From: Nevskia soli DSM 19509
GTDB lineage: Bacteria; Pseudomonadota; Gammaproteobacteria; Nevskiales; Nevskiaceae
Assembly: GCF_000711955.1 (NCBI RefSeq)
Contig: NZ_JONR01000010.1
Location: 62,001-126,000 of the forward strand
Length of the DNA stretch: 64,000 nucleotides
Reading direction: 5' to 3'
Shown here: piece after piece, positions 50,065 to 58,909 of the stretch
How positions within the stretch are numbered: position 1 is the first letter of the stretch
Layout: every line of letters begins with the position of its first letter
Position numbers and translations under genes: made by a program
The notes under the pieces: model-generated
Told to the model about the DNA's origin: nothing
Seen by the model: the letters and a program-made list of their open reading frames with translations, nothing else
Databases searched by the model: none

Positions 50065-51537
50065 ATGTCCAAAAAGCTGATCGCCAGCCGCCTCAGGGAA
50101 CTCGACAACGCCCAGGATTACAGCTCCTGGCGCGATATCGCGCTCGATCTCGACCGCCTCGAGGGCGGCGATGCCTGGAAACAGGACGAGATGAGCGACG
50201 ACTACGATTACCTGCTGATCCGCGAGCGACTGGCGCGGATGCGCGAATTGCGCCGCGCCGGCAATGTGCGGCGCCTGGTGCATGATCTGGCGGAAGGCTT
50301 GCACGGCAACCTGGGCAATACGGCAAACCCCTTGCTCTATGCTTATTCCCGTATCGGCACCAAGCGCCTGATCGAGGAATACCTGGAAGAGGCGGCGCGC
50401 TGCCTCGACTACATCTGCGTCGGCGACTTTCCCGATTTCAGCGCGGCCGAGAAGGTGTTGTTCTTCAAGCGCACCGGCACCAGTTTCGGCCGTTCCGCCC
50501 TGCTGCTGTCGGGCGGCGCCACCCTGGGCATGTTCCACCTGGGGGTGATCAAGGCCCTGTTCGAAAGCGGCAACCTGCCGCGCGTCATCTCGGGCTCTTC
50601 CGCCGGCTCGATCATCGCTTCGATGGCCTGTACCCGCACCGACGAGGAGCTGCCGGAAATCTTCGACTCGCAGAACCTCAATGTGCAGGCGTTCCAGAGC
50701 GTCAGCCTGCGCCAGGCGCTGAAACAGAAGTCGCTGATGGATCCGGCGCAGCTGCAGGACTGCCTGACCCGCAACGTCCATCCCGGCAGCTTCCTCGAAT
50801 CGTTCGAGCGCACCCGCCGCATCCTCGGCGTCACCGTGTCCCCGGCGGAGGCCAATCAGCAGCCGCGCCTGCTCAATTACCTGACCGCGCCCAATGTGGT
50901 GGTGCGCAGCGCGGTGATGGCGTCGTGCGCCGTGCCGGGCGTATTCCCGCCGGTGATGCTGGAAGCGCTGGACTACAGCGGCGAGATCGTGCCCTACATG
51001 CGCAGCAAGCGCTGGGTCGACGGCTCCATCGCCAACGACCTGCCGATGCTGCGGCTGGCGCGCCTGCACAACGTCAATCACTACATCGTCAGCCAGACCA
51101 ATCCGCACGTGGTGCCGTTCATGCGCGAACTGGAGCCGCGCAAGCGCGGCCTGTTCGGCTTCGCCCGCGAGATCGCCACGGTCACCGGGCGCGATGCGCT
51201 GAAAGTGGCGCGCCAGTACAGCCACAGCTTCGCCGGCGGCCGCATCGTCGACGCGCTCAACGACATCCTGCAGCAGCGCTACAGCGGCGATGTCAGCATC
51301 TTCCCGCGCCAGAGCCCGGCGCAGCTGATGCGCATGTTCGCCAACCTGACGGCGGAGGATCTGCAGCGCTATATCCGCGACGGCGAGCGGGCCACCTGGC
51401 CCAAGCTGGAACGCATCCGCATGCAGACGCGCATCTCGCGGGCCTTCGAGGATTGCCTCGCCTGGCTCAAGGACAGCGGCCTGCGCCGCCCCGGCCCCGC
51501 GGCGCGGGATGGGCGGCGGCTGCGGTCGGTTTCCTAG
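50065..51537 (+). CDS. Patatin-like phospholipase with DUF3336 domain
   Basis: A 490-aa protein. Residues about 10-140 form DUF3336 (YSSWRDIALDLDRLEGGDAWK, NPLLYAYSRIGTKRLIEEYL), and the patatin domain begins at about 145 with LLLSGGATLGMFHLGV. The nucleophile is Ser179 in GSSAGS and the Asp is Asp319 in WVDGSIANDLP, giving the catalytic dyad. This combination is the one found in triacylglycerol lipases such as yeast Tgl3/4 and plant SDP1. The start MSKKLIASRLRELD is family-like. The TAG stop falls in a repeat motif (CCTAGGGAGCC). Confidence 0.9.
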   Translation: MSKKLIASRLRELDNAQDYSSWRDIALDLDRLEGGDAWKQDEMSDDYDYLLIRERLARMRELRRAGNVRRLVHDLAEGLHGNLGNTANPLLYAYSRIGTKRLIEEYLEEAARCLDYICVGDFPDFSAAEKVLFFKRTGTSFGRSALLLSGGATLGMFHLGVIKALFESGNLPRVISGSSAGSIIASMACTRTDEELPEIFDSQNLNVQAFQSVSLRQALKQKSLMDPAQLQDCLTRNVHPGSFLESFERTRRILGVTVSPAEANQQPRLLNYLTAPNVVVRSAVMASCAVPGVFPPVMLEALDYSGEIVPYMRSKRWVDGSIANDLPMLRLARLHNVNHYIVSQTNPHVVPFMRELEPRKRGLFGFAREIATVTGRDALKVARQYSHSFAGGRIVDALNDILQQRYSGDVSIFPRQSPAQLMRMFANLTAEDLQRYIRDGERATWPKLERIRMQTRISRAFEDCLAWLKDSGLRRPGPAARDGRRLRSVS

Positions 51538-51563
51538 GGAGCCTCTGACTAGTCCCAAGCCCT

Positions 51564-51610
51564 GCCGCGCCGGGTTCCTGCGTACGCTGGAGTACGGTGC
51601 CCGGCGCGGC
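51564..51610. repeat. 11-bp hairpin downstream of the patatin gene
   Basis: Arms GCCGCGCCGGG (51564-51574) and CCCGGCGCGGC (51600-51610) are perfect complements with a 25-bp loop. No T-run follows. The gap 51538-51814 also holds the palindrome at 51737; I see no gene in it. Confidence 0.6.
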
Positions 51611-51736
51611 GGTTCCGGTGGTGTCGCCGTCTTGCCGGGCGCCGCGGCGGCGACTGGCGCGATTGCCAACCGTCGTTGACCGATATTCTGCCGGGAACCA
51701 CCGTGCATCGGAAAACACGGTCGCACCCGCTTCATG

Positions 51737-51763
51737 TGCCGGAAATCGCTGCCATTTCCGGCA
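51737..51763. promoter_or_regulatory. Palindrome upstream of the tetR gene at 51815
   Basis: TGCCGGAAAT and ATTTCCGGCA form a perfect 10-bp inverted repeat with a 7-bp spacer. It ends 51 bp upstream of the TetR-type ATG, where an autoregulatory operator would be expected. Longer than typical TetR sites, so it might also be a terminator-like hairpin of the upstream transcript. Confidence 0.45.
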
Positions 51764-51814
51764 ACCCATGATTTAAGCTCCGGTCCTATGTGAATCAATG
51801 GAGTTTGCGCGGCC

Positions 51815-52444
51815 ATGATGCCGAAGGCCCAGATACTCAAAGAGCTGGTGCCGGTTACCGCTCGCGGTGAAGCGACCCGGCGCAAGCTGCTCAGCGCGGC
51901 CGAAGAGGAATTCGGCGGCAAGGGATTCCACGCCGCCTCGGTGAGTTCCATCACCACCCGGGCCGGTGTCGGCCAGGGTACGTTCTACCTGTACTTCCAC
52001 AGCAAGGAAGAGATTTTCGTCACGCTGGTGCGCGATATCGGCCGCAAGCTGCGCAAGCAGATGCTGCTCGCCACCGGCGACGCCGCCGACCGGCTCGAGG
52101 CCGAGCGCTATAGCCTGCAGGGCTTCCTGGAGTTCACCCAGAAGCACCCGGGCCTGTATCGCATCGTGCAGGAAGCGCAGTTCGTCGACGAGGCGGTGTT
52201 CCGCGAATACTACGAGCGCCTGGCCAAGGGTTACAGCGAGGGGCTGAGCGAGGCGGTGCGGCGCGGTGAGATCGGTCCCGGCGACGCCGAGGCGCGGGCC
52301 TGGGCGCTGATGGGCATCGGCCACTTCCTCGGCATGCATTGGTGCCTGTGGCAGGGCAAGCTGCCGGAGCGCCAGGTCATCGATGACGTGATGAAGATGG
52401 TGTCGCATGGGCTGGCCATGCCGACGCGGGCCGCGACGGCATAG
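51815..52444 (+). CDS. TetR/AcrR family transcriptional regulator
   Basis: A 209-aa regulator. The N-terminal helix-turn-helix contains AAEEEFGGKGFHAASVSSITTRAGVGQGTFYLYFHSKEEIF-type blocks, with the recognition helix at GQGTFYLYF. The C-terminal domain has the FLEFTQKHPGLYRIVQEAQFVD pattern. The next gene on the strand is an SDR oxidoreductase, across a heptad repeat element. Target and ligand unknown; the SDR is the natural candidate. Confidence 0.9.
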   Translation: MMPKAQILKELVPVTARGEATRRKLLSAAEEEFGGKGFHAASVSSITTRAGVGQGTFYLYFHSKEEIFVTLVRDIGRKLRKQMLLATGDAADRLEAERYSLQGFLEFTQKHPGLYRIVQEAQFVDEAVFREYYERLAKGYSEGLSEAVRRGEIGPGDAEARAWALMGIGHFLGMHWCLWQGKLPERQVIDDVMKMVSHGLAMPTRAATA

Positions 52445-52449
52445 AAGAG

Positions 52450-52544
52450 CGGTGGCCAGTGGCTAGTGATTAGTGGCCAGTAAAAGCTGAAGCGCTCCAC
52501 TGCCTGCTTTAAACTGGCCACTAATCACTAGCCACTGGCCACCG
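52450..52544. repeat. Heptad-unit inverted repeat, copy D (perfect 32-bp arms)
   Basis: Arms 52450-52481 and 52513-52544 are exact complements of 32 bp, the cleanest copy in the window. Each arm is four 7-bp units (GTGGCCA GTGGCTA GTGATTA GTGGCCA form). The right arm ends five bases before the SDR start codon, so translation must begin directly after a long hairpin. Confidence 0.9.
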
Positions 52545-52549
52545 CCTTT

Positions 52550-53293
52550 ATGATCGTTTTCGTCACCGGCGCTTCCGCCGGCTTCGGCGCCGCCATCGCG
52601 CGCCGCTTCATCGCCGATGGCGCCAAGGTTGTCGCCACCGCCCGCCGTTTCGAGCGCCTGCAGGCCTTGCGCGAGGAACTCGGCCCGCGCCTGCTGCCGC
52701 TGGAACTGGATGTGTGCGATGCCGCCGCGGTGGCGCGCGTGGTGGCCGCGTTGCCGGCCGAATTCGCCGAGGTCGACGTGCTGGTCAACAACGCCGGGCT
52801 GGCGCTGGGCCTGGAGCCCGGGCACAAGGCCGAGCTCGCCGACTGGGAGCTGATGGTCGATACCAATATCAAGGGCCTGATGTACTGCACCCGCGCGCTG
52901 CTGCCCGGCATGGTGGCGCGCAACCGCGGCCACGTCATCAACCTCGGCTCCACCGCCGGCGAGTGGCCCTATCCGGGGGGCAACGTCTACGGCGGCACCA
53001 AGGCCTTCGTGCGCCAGTTCAGCCTCAACCTCAAGGCCGACCTGATCGGCACCGGGGTGCGGGTCAGCGAGATCGAGCCGGGGCTGTCGGAGAGCGAGTT
53101 TTCGCTGGTGCGCTTCGGCGGCGATGCGGCGAAGGCCAAGGCGGTCTATGCCGGGACCAGCCCGCTCACCCCGGAAGATATCGCCGACACCGTGCACTGG
53201 GTCGTCAGCCGGCCGGGGCACGTCAACATCAACACGATTTCCATGATGCCGACCTGCCAGGCGTTTGCGCCGCTGGCGGTGAAGCGCAGCTGA
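52550..53293 (+). CDS. SDR-family NADP-dependent oxidoreductase (YdfG-like)
   Basis: A 247-aa short-chain dehydrogenase. The cofactor site is VTGASAGFGAAIARRF, followed by NNAGLAL, and the catalytic Tyr-Lys pair in VYGGTKAFV. The overall pattern matches E. coli YdfG (3-hydroxy acid dehydrogenase, serine/allo-threonine). The NADP preference is suggested by Arg residues following the second strand (TARRFERL). The start has no Shine-Dalgarno site because a repeat hairpin sits immediately upstream. Confidence 0.92.
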   Translation: MIVFVTGASAGFGAAIARRFIADGAKVVATARRFERLQALREELGPRLLPLELDVCDAAAVARVVAALPAEFAEVDVLVNNAGLALGLEPGHKAELADWELMVDTNIKGLMYCTRALLPGMVARNRGHVINLGSTAGEWPYPGGNVYGGTKAFVRQFSLNLKADLIGTGVRVSEIEPGLSESEFSLVRFGGDAAKAKAVYAGTSPLTPEDIADTVHWVVSRPGHVNINTISMMPTCQAFAPLAVKRS

Positions 53294-53345
53294 GGGACTG
53301 GCCGCCTCTCTCCTTGTTCGAGGCCCGCAGGGCTGCAAAGCCGAT

Positions 53346-54002
53346 TCAGGCCGCGTCCGTTCCCAGGATTGCGTCCACTTCGGTCTTCGCCAGGATTTCC
53401 GCCTCGGTCAGGGTCAGGCGCTTTGCCGGCAAACCGTCGCTCGGCGACAACGGCGCCCGCCGCAGATCGTCCTCGCCGAACATGGCGATATCCACGCCGA
53501 CCTCTCCCGCCTCGAAGCGCAGCAGGGGCACGTTTTCCTCGTTGCCGTTGGGATAGCGATAGACCCGATCGTCCTGGCGGTAGGGGATCTGCCGGTCCTC
53601 GAAGAACAGGTCGAGGGCTTCCGCCTTGTCGGCGAAGACATGCAGCTGCACGCGGTGTGCCGCGGTGATGGCGCCGCTGACGGCGGCGCCGCTCAGGCGC
53701 GGCTGGAATTCGGCCAGCAGGCGCATCGCCTGCACGGCGGTGACGCGCAGCTGGCGCAAGCGCTCGGCGTATTCGCGGCCGCCGAACAGGCGCTGGTAGT
53801 CGATCACGGCGGCCTGGATGCTGGCGTTGTCCGGCAATGGCGTGTTGCCGCCCAATCCCAGGCGCTGCGCGGCCTTGAGCTTGGCGGTGCGGTAGTCGAT
53901 CACCGCCTCCTCGCACAGGATGCGCGCGGCTTCCTGCACGATCGGGCTGGACAACGCGCCGGCGCCGCCGCGGTCCGCGCCGGGCCGGTGGTGCTGCGCC
54001 AT
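53346..54002 (-). CDS. Conserved hypothetical protein, possibly nucleotidyltransferase-like
   Basis: A 218-aa soluble protein. The pattern (ARILCEEAVIDYRTAKLKAAQRLGL, then YQRLFGGREYAERLRQLR, then MRLLAEFQPRLSGAAVSGAITAAH, followed by LHVFADKAEALDLFFEDRQIPY) matches a widespread proteobacterial family without a role that I know; a nucleotidyltransferase-like fold is possible from the G-S-G-A-x-T and D/E-rich layout. Its ATG overlaps the stop of the upstream ponA gene by one base (TGATG), so it is coupled to it. Confidence 0.8.
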   Translation of the reverse strand: MAQHHRPGADRGGAGALSSPIVQEAARILCEEAVIDYRTAKLKAAQRLGLGGNTPLPDNASIQAAVIDYQRLFGGREYAERLRQLRVTAVQAMRLLAEFQPRLSGAAVSGAITAAHRVQLHVFADKAEALDLFFEDRQIPYRQDDRVYRYPNGNEENVPLLRFEAGEVGVDIAMFGEDDLRRAPLSPSDGLPAKRLTLTEAEILAKTEVDAILGTDAA

Positions 54003-56410
54003 CAGTAGATCTCCGAGCCCGCCGGCTGGTCGCCCAGGGCGCTCTTGCCGTCGTCCGCCGGCGGCACGTGATCGGCCTGCACCACTTCGAGGATCGCGCC
54101 CGGCGCGTCGGCGGGGAGCAGCTTGCCGTTGGCCGGGTTGATCGGCACCTGCACCACGCTCGGCGGGCGCGGCAGCGTCTGCTGCGGCACGCCCTTGAGG
54201 GCGACTTTCATGAAATCCATCCACACCGGCAGCGCGGCCTTGGCGCCGACTTCGCCGTGGCCCAGGGTGGTGGGCTGGTCGTAGCCGATCCAGGTGATGG
54301 TGACCAGCGCCGGGTTGAAACCGTTGAACCAGGCGTCGGTGAAGTCGTTGGTGGTGCCGGTCTTGCCGGCCAGGTCGTCACGGCCCAGCGAGCGCACCGC
54401 GGCGCCGGTGCCGCGTGTCACCACCTCGTGCATCATGCTGGTAATGAGGTAGTCGACGTCGGCGTCGATCACGCGCGGTGCGCGATCGGCGGCGGCGATT
54501 TCGGGCGCAGGGGCGGCGGGCGGCGTAGTTGCCGCGACCTTGCCGTCGACGGGTGCGGCCGGATCGGCAGCCGGAACATCGCAAGCCGGGCAGGCCTGCT
54601 TCGGCTGGGCGTGGAAGATTTCCTTGCCGTCGGCGGTGTGGATCGACTGGATGAAGTACGGGTCGACCAGGAAGCCGCCATTGGCGAACACCGCGTAGCC
54701 GCGCGCCACTTCCCACGGGGTCAGCGCGCCGCTGCCCAGGGCCAGGGTCAAGTCCTTCGGCAGCCGGTCCCTGGGCAGGCCGAACTTGGCGGCGTAGTCG
54801 ATGGCGTAGTCGAGCCCGACGGCCTGCAGCACGCGGATCGAAACCAGGTTGCGCGATTCGGCCAGGGCCTCGCGCAGCCGCATCGGGCCGTTGAACTTGC
54901 CCTCGTAGTTGCCGGGGCGCCAGTCGTCGTCCGGATTGGCGTTGACGTAGACCACCGGGGCGTCGAGGAACACCGAGGCCGGGGTGTAGCCCTTGGCCAG
55001 GGCTGCGCTATACAGGAACGGCTTGAAGCCGCTGCCGGGCTGGCGCTTGGCCTGGGTGACGCGGTTGTAGGCGCCGAGGAAGAAGTCGTAGCCGCCGGTC
55101 AGGGCCTGCACCGCGCCATCCGTGGGGTTGAGGGCGATCAGCGCGCCCTCCACTTTCGGCAGCTGCGCCAGGCGCCAGGCGCCGCCGACGCGGGCCAGCC
55201 GCACGATGTCGCCGCGGTTCAGCGGCTTCTTGTCGGACAGCCTGGCCCAGTCGAAACCCGCCTTGGGCAGGTCGACCACGCCGCTTTCGGTCTGGATTCG
55301 CAGCAATTCCGGCGAGAACTGCAGCACCACGCCGGCGATCATCGACACGGCCTGGGGGCGCGCCTCGAGTTGCGCCTGGATCATCTCGCCATTGGGGTCG
55401 CTGTCGAGCGCGGCCAGGGCGGCGGCTGGCAGCTTCGCCTCCGCGCCGCGGTAACCGTGGCGCTCCTCGTAGGCGAAGATGCCGCCGCGCAGGGAGGCAT
55501 TTGCCGCCTTCTGTCGGGTCGAATCGATGGTGGTGATGACCGAATAGCCGTCGCTGTAGGCGGCCTCGCCGTACTTGGCGACCATTTCGGCGCGCGCCAT
55601 TTCGGCGACGTAGCTGGCCTCCAGCTGCACGCTGGCGACATGCTCGTGGGCGGTGATCGGTTCGGCCACGGCCAGCTTGTAGCTGTTGTCGTCGACGAAG
55701 TGCAGATCGTGCATGCGGCGCAGCACGTAGTCGCGGCGTTCCTGGGCGCGCCGGGGGTCGGCGATCGGGTTGTCGCGCGAGGGCGCCTTGGGCAGGCCGG
55801 CCAGGGTGGCCATTTCGCCCAGCGAGAGCTGGGCCGTGTCCTTGCCGAAGTACACCTGGGCCGCGGCACCGACGCCGTAGGCGCGGTTGCCGAGGAAGAT
55901 GCGGTTCAGGTACAGCTCCAGGATCTGCTGTTTGCTGAGCTCCCGTTCGATCTTCAGGGCAAGCAGGATCTCCTTGATTTTCCTGGTGAAGCTGCGTTCC
56001 GGGCTGAGGAAGACGTTGCGCGCGAGCTGCATCGTGATGGTGCTGCCGCCCTGGCGTTTCTCGCCGGTGGTGACCAGCACCACGCCGGCGCGGAGCAGGC
56101 CCTGCAGGTCGACGCCGGGATGCTCGAAGAAGCGGTCGTCTTCAGCCGCGAGGAAGGCTTGCACCAGGCGCGGGGGAATCTGTTCGTAGCGCAGCGGGTC
56201 GCGGCGCTCGGCGCCGAATTCACCGATGAGGGCGCCGTCCTGGCTGTAGACGCGCAAAGGGATGCCCAGCTTCAGTTCGTGCAGGCTGTCGACCGAAGGC
56301 AGGCGCGGCTCGTAATAGGCCCGCACGCCGAAAAAGCCCAGGATCGCGCACAGAATGCCGGTCGCAAGAACGGCGGCAGCGATCAGTACAACACGCAGGT
56401 ATAGATTCAA
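54002..56410 (-). CDS. mrcA: Penicillin-binding protein 1A
   Basis: An 802-aa bifunctional class A PBP. It has a short cytoplasmic part and one N-terminal membrane helix (about 6-28), a glycosyltransferase domain with EDDRFFEHPGVD and GGSTITMQLARN, and a transpeptidase domain with SGFK (active-site Ser in QPGSGFKPF), SRN (ESRNLVSI) and KTGT (AGKTGTTNDFTDAWF). Its location divergent from pilM is the standard ponA-pilMNOPQ arrangement. It polymerises and cross-links peptidoglycan. Confidence 0.96.
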   Translation of the reverse strand: MNLYLRVVLIAAAVLATGILCAILGFFGVRAYYEPRLPSVDSLHELKLGIPLRVYSQDGALIGEFGAERRDPLRYEQIPPRLVQAFLAAEDDRFFEHPGVDLQGLLRAGVVLVTTGEKRQGGSTITMQLARNVFLSPERSFTRKIKEILLALKIERELSKQQILELYLNRIFLGNRAYGVGAAAQVYFGKDTAQLSLGEMATLAGLPKAPSRDNPIADPRRAQERRDYVLRRMHDLHFVDDNSYKLAVAEPITAHEHVASVQLEASYVAEMARAEMVAKYGEAAYSDGYSVITTIDSTRQKAANASLRGGIFAYEERHGYRGAEAKLPAAALAALDSDPNGEMIQAQLEARPQAVSMIAGVVLQFSPELLRIQTESGVVDLPKAGFDWARLSDKKPLNRGDIVRLARVGGAWRLAQLPKVEGALIALNPTDGAVQALTGGYDFFLGAYNRVTQAKRQPGSGFKPFLYSAALAKGYTPASVFLDAPVVYVNANPDDDWRPGNYEGKFNGPMRLREALAESRNLVSIRVLQAVGLDYAIDYAAKFGLPRDRLPKDLTLALGSGALTPWEVARGYAVFANGGFLVDPYFIQSIHTADGKEIFHAQPKQACPACDVPAADPAAPVDGKVAATTPPAAPAPEIAAADRAPRVIDADVDYLITSMMHEVVTRGTGAAVRSLGRDDLAGKTGTTNDFTDAWFNGFNPALVTITWIGYDQPTTLGHGEVGAKAALPVWMDFMKVALKGVPQQTLPRPPSVVQVPINPANGKLLPADAPGAILEVVQADHVPPADDGKSALGDQPAGSEIY

Positions 56411-56494
56411 ACCGGACCCTCGGGTGGCCTTGCCGGCCTATGCTCGTTGCCTGGTTTGGGACTGCTTTCAGGCACTTGGAGAAGTAACTTATAG

Positions 56495-56522
56495 TTGCGT
56501 GGCAGAATACATCCGTTATATT
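56495..56522 (+). promoter_or_regulatory. Candidate sigma70 promoter of pilMNOPQ
   Basis: TTGCGT (56495-56500) and TATATT (56517-56522) are separated by 16 bp, with the -10 close to consensus. It lies about 90 bp upstream of the pilM start in the divergent ponA-pilM gap. Confidence 0.4.
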
Positions 56523-56609
56523 AAGGTGGAATCGGGGCAGAGTCATTAAAGGAATTGGTGATCTGCGGGGGGCCTGTTGGGGGCTCGGTATCTGGGGTGC
56601 GAGGGCGAT

Positions 56610-57695
56610 ATGTCCTTCATGGAGTCGCTGTTCGGGAGCGGCAGTGGCGAGTTGATCGGCCTGGACATCAGTTCCAGCGCGGTCAAGTTGCTGGAACTGA
56701 GCAAACGCGGTGATCGCTACAACGTCGAGGCCTACGCGGTCGAACCGCTGCCGGGCAACGTCGTCAACGACAAGCAGGTCATGGATCCCCGTGTGGTCGG
56801 GGAAGCTGTCGCGCGCGCGGTGAACCGCGCCGGCACCCGCACCAAGAATGCCGCCGTGGCGGTGGCCGGCTCCTCCGTCATCACCAAGCAGATCTCCATG
56901 CCGGCCTCGCTCTCCGAGCAGGACATGGAAGAGCAGATCAAGGCCGAGGCCGACCAGTACATTCCGTACCCGATCGAGGAGGTCAACCTGGACTTCCAGA
57001 TCCTCGGCCCCTCGGCCAAGGACAAGACTTCCGTCGACGTGCTGCTCGCCGCCTGCCGCAAGGAACAGGTGGAGCAGCGCATGGCGGCGCTGGAAATCGC
57101 CGGCCTCAAGCCGGTGGTGGTCGATATCGAAGCCTACGCACTGGAAAACGCCTGCCAGTTCCTGCGCCACCAGATGCCCGAGGGCGGCAAGGGCAAGACC
57201 ATCGCCGTGGTCGACATGGGCGCGTCGACCACCTCGCTGATGGTGCTGCACGACCTGCAGACCGCCTATACGCGCGACCAGGCCTTCGGCGGCCGCCAGT
57301 TGACCGAGGACATCATGCGCTTCTACGGCATGTCGCAGGAAGAAGCGTCCAAGGGCAAGCGGCTCGGCACCCTGCCGGAAAATTACCAGAGCGAAGTGCT
57401 GGCGCACTTCATCGCCGACATGGCGCAGCAGATCGACCGTTCGCTGCAGTTCTTCTTTTCCGCTTCCTCGCAGCACAGCACCATCGACCAGGTGATCCTG
57501 GCCGGCGGCTGCGCGCAGATCGCGGGCGTCGATGCCGCCATCCAGGAGCGCCTGCAGATCCCGACTGTGGTGGCGCGCCCGTTCGCGCAGATGTCGGTGG
57601 CGGCTCGCGCCAAGCCGGCGCAACTGGCGCAGGACGAGGCTTCGCTGCTGATCGCGGCGGGCCTGGCCTATCGCGCCTTCGACGTGGCTGGCTAA
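56610..57695 (+). CDS. pilM: Type IV pilus assembly ATPase-like protein PilM
   Basis: A 361-aa actin-like protein. Conserved blocks are IGLDISSSAVKLLELS near the N-terminus, the nucleotide-binding IAVVDMGASTTSLMVL and ILAGGCAQIAGVDAAIQERL. GAGGG lies six bases before the ATG. PilM sits on the cytoplasmic face and binds the PilN N-terminus. It is the first gene of the pilMNOPQ operon. Confidence 0.96.
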   Translation: MSFMESLFGSGSGELIGLDISSSAVKLLELSKRGDRYNVEAYAVEPLPGNVVNDKQVMDPRVVGEAVARAVNRAGTRTKNAAVAVAGSSVITKQISMPASLSEQDMEEQIKAEADQYIPYPIEEVNLDFQILGPSAKDKTSVDVLLAACRKEQVEQRMAALEIAGLKPVVVDIEAYALENACQFLRHQMPEGGKGKTIAVVDMGASTTSLMVLHDLQTAYTRDQAFGGRQLTEDIMRFYGMSQEEASKGKRLGTLPENYQSEVLAHFIADMAQQIDRSLQFFFSASSQHSTIDQVILAGGCAQIAGVDAAIQERLQIPTVVARPFAQMSVAARAKPAQLAQDEASLLIAAGLAYRAFDVAG

Positions 57696-57707
57696 GGAAG
57701 GCAGTCC

Positions 57708-58292
57708 ATGACAAAAATCAACCTGCTCGATTGGCGCGCCGAGCGCCGCCAGCGCCGCAAGCAGCAGTTCATGCTGCTCCTCGGCATCACCTTCCTGGCC
57801 AGCGCAGCGCTGGTCGGCATCGCCTACTTCGCCATGGATGAGGCCATTTCGCACCAGCAGGACCGCAACAAGATCCTGCAGACCGAAATCGCTGCGCTGG
57901 ACAAGCAGATCAAGGAAATCCAGGAGCTGCAGAAGGTCAAGGCCAACCTGCTGGCGCGCATGCGGGTGATCGAACAGCTGCAGCAGAGCCGTTCCGCCAC
58001 CGTGCATTTCTTCGACGAGATCATCAATACGCTTCCCGACGGCGTCTATCTCACCAGCATCAAGCAGACCGGCACGGACGTCACCCTGGACGGGGTCGCC
58101 GAATCCAACGGCCGCATTTCCGCCTACATGAAGAACCTCGATTCCTCGCCCTGGTTCAAGGATCCCAAGCTGGTGGTGATCCGGACCAGCGACAAGAACC
58201 GCTTGCGCAGCAGCGAGTTCCAGCTCAAGGTCACCAACCTCACCAAGGCGACGGACAGTTCCCAGCCCGCCGCGGGAGCGCCCCGGAAATGA
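57708..58292 (+). CDS. pilN: Type IV pilus inner membrane protein PilN
   Basis: A 194-aa protein with the INLLDWRAERRQRRK PilM-binding motif at the N-terminus, one membrane helix (about 23-45), and a periplasmic coiled coil then ferredoxin-like fold. It forms a heterodimer with PilO. It starts 12 bp after pilM and overlaps the pilO start by 4 bp. Confidence 0.95.
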   Translation: MTKINLLDWRAERRQRRKQQFMLLLGITFLASAALVGIAYFAMDEAISHQQDRNKILQTEIAALDKQIKEIQELQKVKANLLARMRVIEQLQQSRSATVHFFDEIINTLPDGVYLTSIKQTGTDVTLDGVAESNGRISAYMKNLDSSPWFKDPKLVVIRTSDKNRLRSSEFQLKVTNLTKATDSSQPAAGAPRK

Positions 58293-58909
58293 GCCCGCGC
58301 GAAATTCTGGAACAGCTGCAAACGCTGGACATGCAGAACCCCGGCGCTTGGCCGCGCTGGGTGCATATCTCCGCCTGCGTGCTGCTGGCCCTGCTGATCG
58401 TCGGTTTCGGCGTCTACTTCCTGGTGCAGCCGGAATACGAGCAGCTCGGCCAGGAACAGCAAAAAGAAGTCGGCCTGCGTCAGGAATTCGAGAACAAGCA
58501 GCAGAAAGTCGCGGCGCTCGATGCCTACAAGGCGCAGCTGGAGGAGATGCAGCATTCCTTCGGCGACATGCTGCGGCAATTGCCGAGCAAGGCCGAGGTG
58601 GCCAACCTGCTCAACGACATCTCGCAGACCCGTATCGCCAGCAACCTGCAGGAAGAGCTGTTCCAGCCGCAGAGCGAGATCACCAAGGATTTTTACGTGG
58701 AAATGCCGAACCGAATCACGGTGACCGGCGGTTACCATGAAATGGGGCAGTTCGTCAGCGGCGTCGCCGCGTTGCCGCGCATCGTCGTCATCGACGAAAT
58801 CGACATCAAGCCGGCGGAAAAGAAGGGGACGCTGCGCTTGAGCGCCCTGGCCAAGACCTACCGCTATCAGGATGCGGGCGCGCCAGCCCCGGCCGGGGGT
58901 GGCAAATGA
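58289..58909 (+). CDS. pilO: Type IV pilus inner membrane protein PilO
   Basis: A 206-aa protein with a cytoplasmic N-terminus, a membrane helix (about 26-47), a coiled coil with QKEVGLRQEFENKQQKVAAL, and a periplasmic ferredoxin-like domain. ATG overlaps the pilN stop (ATGA) and its stop overlaps the pilP ATG by 4 bp. Partner of PilN and PilP. Confidence 0.95.
   Translation: MSPREILEQLQTLDMQNPGAWPRWVHISACVLLALLIVGFGVYFLVQPEYEQLGQEQQKEVGLRQEFENKQQKVAALDAYKAQLEEMQHSFGDMLRQLPSKAEVANLLNDISQTRIASNLQEELFQPQSEITKDFYVEMPNRITVTGGYHEMGQFVSGVAALPRIVVIDEIDIKPAEKKGTLRLSALAKTYRYQDAGAPAPAGGGK

Noticed and set aside
48967..51957. 996-codon minus-strand frame containing the flippase
   Set aside because: Only the last 308 codons are real (the flippase); the rest is the reverse of the patatin gene.
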